Positions 23,517 to 25,723 of a stretch of DNA of 25,723 nt are shown here, piece after piece (within the stretch, counting starts at the first letter, position 1; each line of letters begins with the position of its first letter). Under the pieces are notes generated by a model that searched no databases, was not told where the DNA came from, and was given only the letters and a program-made list of their open reading frames with translations. This DNA is from CAZYWA01 sp964650975 [NCBI: uncultured bacterium] (GTDB lineage Bacteria > JADJOY01): NCBI GenBank assembly GCA_964650975.1, contig CAZYWA010000040.1, positions 1 through 25,723 on the forward strand. The letters run 5' to 3'. The position numbers and the translations under genes are program-made.

Positions 23517-24569
23517 CTACTCGGCAACGCCGTCGATGCGGCGCAGCGTGGCTTTCCGCAGATCGGCGACGGTGCGCGATGCGGTCAAGAAGCACGCGGT
23601 GCGGATCTCGTCGCGAAACTGCGCGATCCGGGCCGACACGTCCGCCGCGGAGCGCTCCGCCGCGGCCAGGAACGGAAACGCGGAGGCGACCGCGTCGGCG
23701 CCGAGCGCCAGCGCTTTCGCCGACTCGATGCCGTCCCGGATTCCGCCCGACGCGATGACCGTGAGCGACAGGCAAACGCGGCGAACCGCTTGCAGGCTTT
23801 CGGCCGTGGGGATTCCCCAGTCGGCGAACGCGCGGCCGAGTGCTGCTTTGCTGGGCGATCCGCTGCGCCGGCTCTCGATCAGCGACCACGACGTACCGCC
23901 GGCACCCGCCACTTCGATGCCGGCGATGCCGGCGTCGCGGAGCAGCGCTGCGCAGCGCGCCGAGATGCCCGCGCCCACTTCCTTCACCAGCACCGGCGTG
24001 GGCGCCAGCGCTCGCGCCACCGCGGCGATTCTCTCCACGAGCCCGCCGAACTGTGTGTCGCCCTCCGGCTGCACCACTTCCTGCAGTGGGTTCAAGTGCA
24101 GGAAGAGCGCGTCGGCCGCGAGCCGCTCGACCAGCTTCCGGCAATCGTCGGGCGTGACTCCGAGACGAAGCTGCACGGCGCCTAGGTTCGCGAAGAGCAG
24201 CGTCTTGGGTGCGACGTCGCGCACCGCGTAGGTCGCCGCGCGCGACGGGTCCTCGATCACCACCCGCCCCGATCCCAGCGCCAGCGCCACGCCCTCTTGC
24301 TCCGCCGCCTCCGCGAGGTGGCGGTTGATGCGCTGGCTGCGCTCGGTGCCGCCAGTCATGGCGCCGATCACGAGTGGCACGCTGAGCCGCTTGCCTAGCA
24401 GTTCGACCGACACATCGACCTCGTCGAGATCCAGCTCCGGCAGCGCCTCGTGATCGAACCGGTAGCGCTCGAAACCGTTCGACACCGTCTTGTGCGCGAC
24501 GTCCTCGCCCAGCACGATCTCGAGATGGCTGTCCTTGCGGCTCGCCGTGAGCGGCTTCCGTTTCGTCAT
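23517..24569 (-). CDS. fni: Type 2 isopentenyl-diphosphate delta-isomerase (FMN-dependent)
   Basis: 350 aa from the ATG at 24569. It interconverts isopentenyl and dimethylallyl diphosphate with reduced FMN. Motifs: RKDSHLEI (11-18), PLVIGAMTGGT (65-75), ALGSGRVVIEDP (97-108), FANLGAVQL (126-134), HLNPLQEVVQPEGDTQF (158-174, with the Asn, Gln and Glu used for substrate and metal), VLVKEVGAGIS (193-203), GIEVAGAGGTSWSLIE (217-232) and SGGIRDG...ALGADAV. All segments of the family are intact. It is the first gene of the operon; a TATGCT hexamer just upstream on the minus strand (24579-24584) could be its -10. A 153-bp gap with two hairpin repeats separates it from mvaA. Confidence 0.95.
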   Translation of the reverse strand: MTKRKPLTASRKDSHLEIVLGEDVAHKTVSNGFERYRFDHEALPELDLDEVDVSVELLGKRLSVPLVIGAMTGGTERSQRINRHLAEAAEQEGVALALGSGRVVIEDPSRAATYAVRDVAPKTLLFANLGAVQLRLGVTPDDCRKLVERLAADALFLHLNPLQEVVQPEGDTQFGGLVERIAAVARALAPTPVLVKEVGAGISARCAALLRDAGIAGIEVAGAGGTSWSLIESRRSGSPSKAALGRAFADWGIPTAESLQAVRRVCLSLTVIASGGIRDGIESAKALALGADAVASAFPFLAAAERSAADVSARIAQFRDEIRTACFLTASRTVADLRKATLRRIDGVAE

Positions 24570-24633
24570 CGTGGCGCTAGCATAAACCCGGCTCGCCCCC
24601 GCGCCGACCCAATCCGGGAATCAGGAGGACGCG

Positions 24634-25140
24634 ATGAATCGCCACGTGTCTCGCTGGGCTCTCGCGGTTTCGACGATCGTCGCCGCTCCCTGGGTCGGTC
24701 CGGCCCGCGCCGACGACAGTCCCAAGGGAGTCGACGCGTGCTCGCTGCTCACCAAGGCCGATGCCGAGAAGATGCTCGGCAAACCGGTCAAGGACGCCGA
24801 GCATCCGCTCGACGGCGCCGCCGTCTACACCATCACCAGCTGCAACTACCGCGCGGTGTCGGGCGGCGAGCGCGTCAGCGTGATGGTGATCGCGGCCAGC
24901 GACGCGCAGTCGGCGCGCTCGGCGTTCGACCTCGAGAAGAAACAGGCTCCCTCGATGATGCAGGTGGACCCGCAGGATGTCGCGGGGATCGGCGACGCGG
25001 CGTTCTGGGAGGGCGGCAGCTACAACAAGCTGCGCATCGTCAAAGGCCGCATCGGCCTCACCGTGGGCGTCTCCACCGAGACCAAGCCCGAAGGCAAGAT
25101 CCTGGAGCTCGCGAAACAGGCGCTGTCGAGGCTGCCGTAG
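24634..25140 (+). CDS. Small exported protein, DUF3558-like
   Basis: 168 aa from the ATG at 24634 with AGGAGG 5 nt upstream. Signal peptide, cleavage near ARA|DD (26/27). The mature part opens with DACSLLTKADAEKMLGKPVKDAE and has SCNYRA (a Cys pair at 36 and 64) and VAGIGDAAFWEGG; this order (C-S-L-L-T, C-x-Y, 'G-I-G-D-A-A-F') is that of DUF3558-type and similar small secreted proteins. Function of the family is unknown. Divergent from fni, 64 bp apart, with no other linked gene. Confidence 0.75.
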   Translation: MNRHVSRWALAVSTIVAAPWVGPARADDSPKGVDACSLLTKADAEKMLGKPVKDAEHPLDGAAVYTITSCNYRAVSGGERVSVMVIAASDAQSARSAFDLEKKQAPSMMQVDPQDVAGIGDAAFWEGGSYNKLRIVKGRIGLTVGVSTETKPEGKILELAKQALSRLP

Positions 25141-25233
25141 CTTGCCCGATTGTTTGCCGCGGCAAACGGCGGCTCCGAGGAGACGGAGCATGAAAGCCCG
25201 CCGCCGTACTGACGGGCGAACGGGCCGAGTCGT
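25141..25233. other. Intergenic region with nested inverted repeats
   Basis: After the small exported gene come a 16-bp palindrome (25152-25167) and a 6-bp hairpin GCTCCG/CGGAGC (25172-25189) enclosed by CGGCGG/CCGCCG (25167-25206). An ATG at 25190 with a GGAG before it opens a 51-codon frame, but its composition is unlike a protein. Confidence 0.4.
25152..25167. other. Perfect 16-bp palindrome
   Basis: GTTTGCCGCGGCAAAC, 11 bp after the stop of the exported protein gene. It has no loop and no following T-tract, so an operator is more likely than a terminator; no regulator is nearby. Confidence 0.4.
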
Positions 25234-25443
25234 TCAACGGCGGTGCGGAGCGCCGTCCGTTGCGACGCCCTGTTGGGCAGCGCCCATGGCATCCTCGGTA
25301 GGATGCTCGCTTGGTGCGGAGCGAAACCGTCCAGCTCTCAGGTGACGCGGGCCATGGAGGGCGTCCCAATTGGCACGACGAGCTGCCTCGAGGAGTACCT
25401 CGAGCTTGGGGGTTACCCGTTCATCTCTCTGCGTGCTGGCCAA
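25234..25443 (-). CDS. Small ORF overlapping the 3' end of the zeta-toxin-like gene
   Basis: 69 aa, ATG at 25443, overlapping the toxin-like gene by 23 bp in another frame. The first 40 residues look protein-like (TPKLEVLLEAARRANWDAL, then HGPRHLRAGRF); the last 25 are low in pattern. I do not recognise the family. The overlap and same strand suggest co-translation with the kinase, so it could be its partner, but it may also be a chance frame. It is less biased to G/C at third positions than the rest of the window, like the toxin gene, consistent with recent transfer. Confidence 0.4.
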   Translation of the reverse strand: MASTQRDERVTPKLEVLLEAARRANWDALHGPRHLRAGRFRSAPSEHPTEDAMGAAQQGVATDGAPHRR

Positions 25444-25723
25444 GGCGAAGTCCCTCGTCGTCGCTGAACCAATGATACCACTCGTCGACGAGTGGCTTGT
25501 AGACCTGCTGGAAGAGCGCCAAGCCTCGGTGGTACCGGCGTCTTACGTCCCACTCGGGTACCGAGTGTCCCCCAGCCGCGACGCGCATCGCCACACGTCG
25601 CACGGCGAAGTTCTCAGAAGGCAACTCGATGAAGTGGAGGGCCACGCGGTAGCCCGATGCCTTCCAGGACCGCATCCGACGCGCGTACATCGTCGAGGAC
25701 AACGTGGTCTCGATGGCGAAGCT
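25421..25723 (-). CDS. Zeta-toxin-like P-loop kinase, C-terminal part (N-terminus beyond window)
   Basis: The visible 100 residues start inside the gene; the frame is open to the window edge. Segments SFAIETTLSSTMYARRMRSW, GYRVALHFIELPS, AVRRVAMRVAAGGHSVPEWDVRRRYHRG and LFQQVYKPLVDEWYHWFSDD are characteristic of the zeta-toxin-like ATPases of COG4185: the E-T-T-L-S strand, the lid Arg residues in V-x-x-R-V...G-G-H-x-V-P...I/V-R-R-R-Y, and the P-L-V-D-x-W end. The Walker A motif lies outside the window. Relatives phosphorylate UDP-amino sugars or other small substrates and are held by an antitoxin. No antitoxin is seen in the window other than the small overlapping ORF. Confidence 0.85.
   Translation of the reverse strand, partial: SFAIETTLSSTMYARRMRSWKASGYRVALHFIELPSENFAVRRVAMRVAAGGHSVPEWDVRRRYHRGLALFQQVYKPLVDEWYHWFSDDEGLRLGQHAER

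Noticed and set aside
21112-24144. A 1010-codon minus-strand open frame covering mvk, mvaA and part of fni
   Set aside because: Only the last 309 codons are a real gene; the upstream part is an out-of-frame shadow of mvaA and fni caused by high GC.
25230-25280. Integron attC-like site (minus strand GCCCAAC ... GTTGAAC with a partial hairpin) beside the toxin module
   Set aside because: The core motifs are loose, the pairing is imperfect, the site is short (about 47 nt), and there is no second attC or integrase in the window.
25190-25345. 51-codon plus-strand frame with GGAG before its ATG
   Set aside because: Arg/Ala/Cys-rich composition without pattern, and it overlaps the minus-strand ORF at 25234-25443.

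Overview
This is a GC-rich window with very high G/C at third codon positions. The genes are densely packed, GTG and probably TTG starts are common, and many neighbours overlap by 4 bp (ATGA or GTGA). Several proteins carry lipoprotein or Sec signal peptides, so the host is a Gram-negative bacterium. The mix of genes (a mevalonate pathway with a class II HMG-CoA reductase and type 2 IPP isomerase, an Rsm22-type factor, an LpoB/CsgG-like lipoprotein, PKD and DUF1554-like surface proteins) would fit Myxococcota or a related deltaproteobacterial or uncultured soil lineage. That placement is inference; no rRNA or tRNA gene is visible.

Layout. 1-4705 is on the minus strand: an edge-truncated serine hydrolase (beta-lactamase fold), a tightly packed three-gene set (exported protein, lipoprotein, alpha/beta hydrolase), and an NhaR-like LysR regulator preceded by a palindromic T-N11-A operator. 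Divergent from it is a PKD-repeat lipoprotein with a lectin-like C-terminus (4849-6870), closed by a strong intrinsic terminator. 6957-10315 is a lipid-oxidation module: promoter and operator, FadR-like regulator, a small unknown protein and a GMC oxidoreductase. An orphan PAS histidine kinase (minus), an Smr protein (plus) and an Rsm22/METTL17-like factor (minus) follow. 14279-19852 is a six-gene plus-strand transcription unit: CsgG/LpoB-like lipoprotein, a catalytically degenerate SNase-like protein, a hotdog protein, two tandem DUF1554-like secreted paralogues with the same C-terminal tail, and an SMP-30/strictosidine-synthase-like beta-propeller. 20117-24569 is a minus-strand mevalonate operon in the order fni, mvaA, mvk, mvaD. 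It lacks phosphomevalonate kinase and HMG-CoA synthase. The right end has a small exported protein and the C-terminal part of a zeta-toxin-like kinase with a small overlapping ORF after it.

The most unusual signal is a family of 30-nt intergenic hairpins: seven intact copies and one chimeric copy, in three intergenic regions (10336-10425, 19880-20106, 23398-23473). Each has the form GGAG, a 6-7 nt stem arm, GGTCCCTC, the complementary arm, then (GC)AGCG, in either orientation. The flanks are constant and the loop nearly so, but the stem is replaced by different, still self-complementary sequences. This covariation points to a structured, REP/BIME-like mobile or regulatory element.
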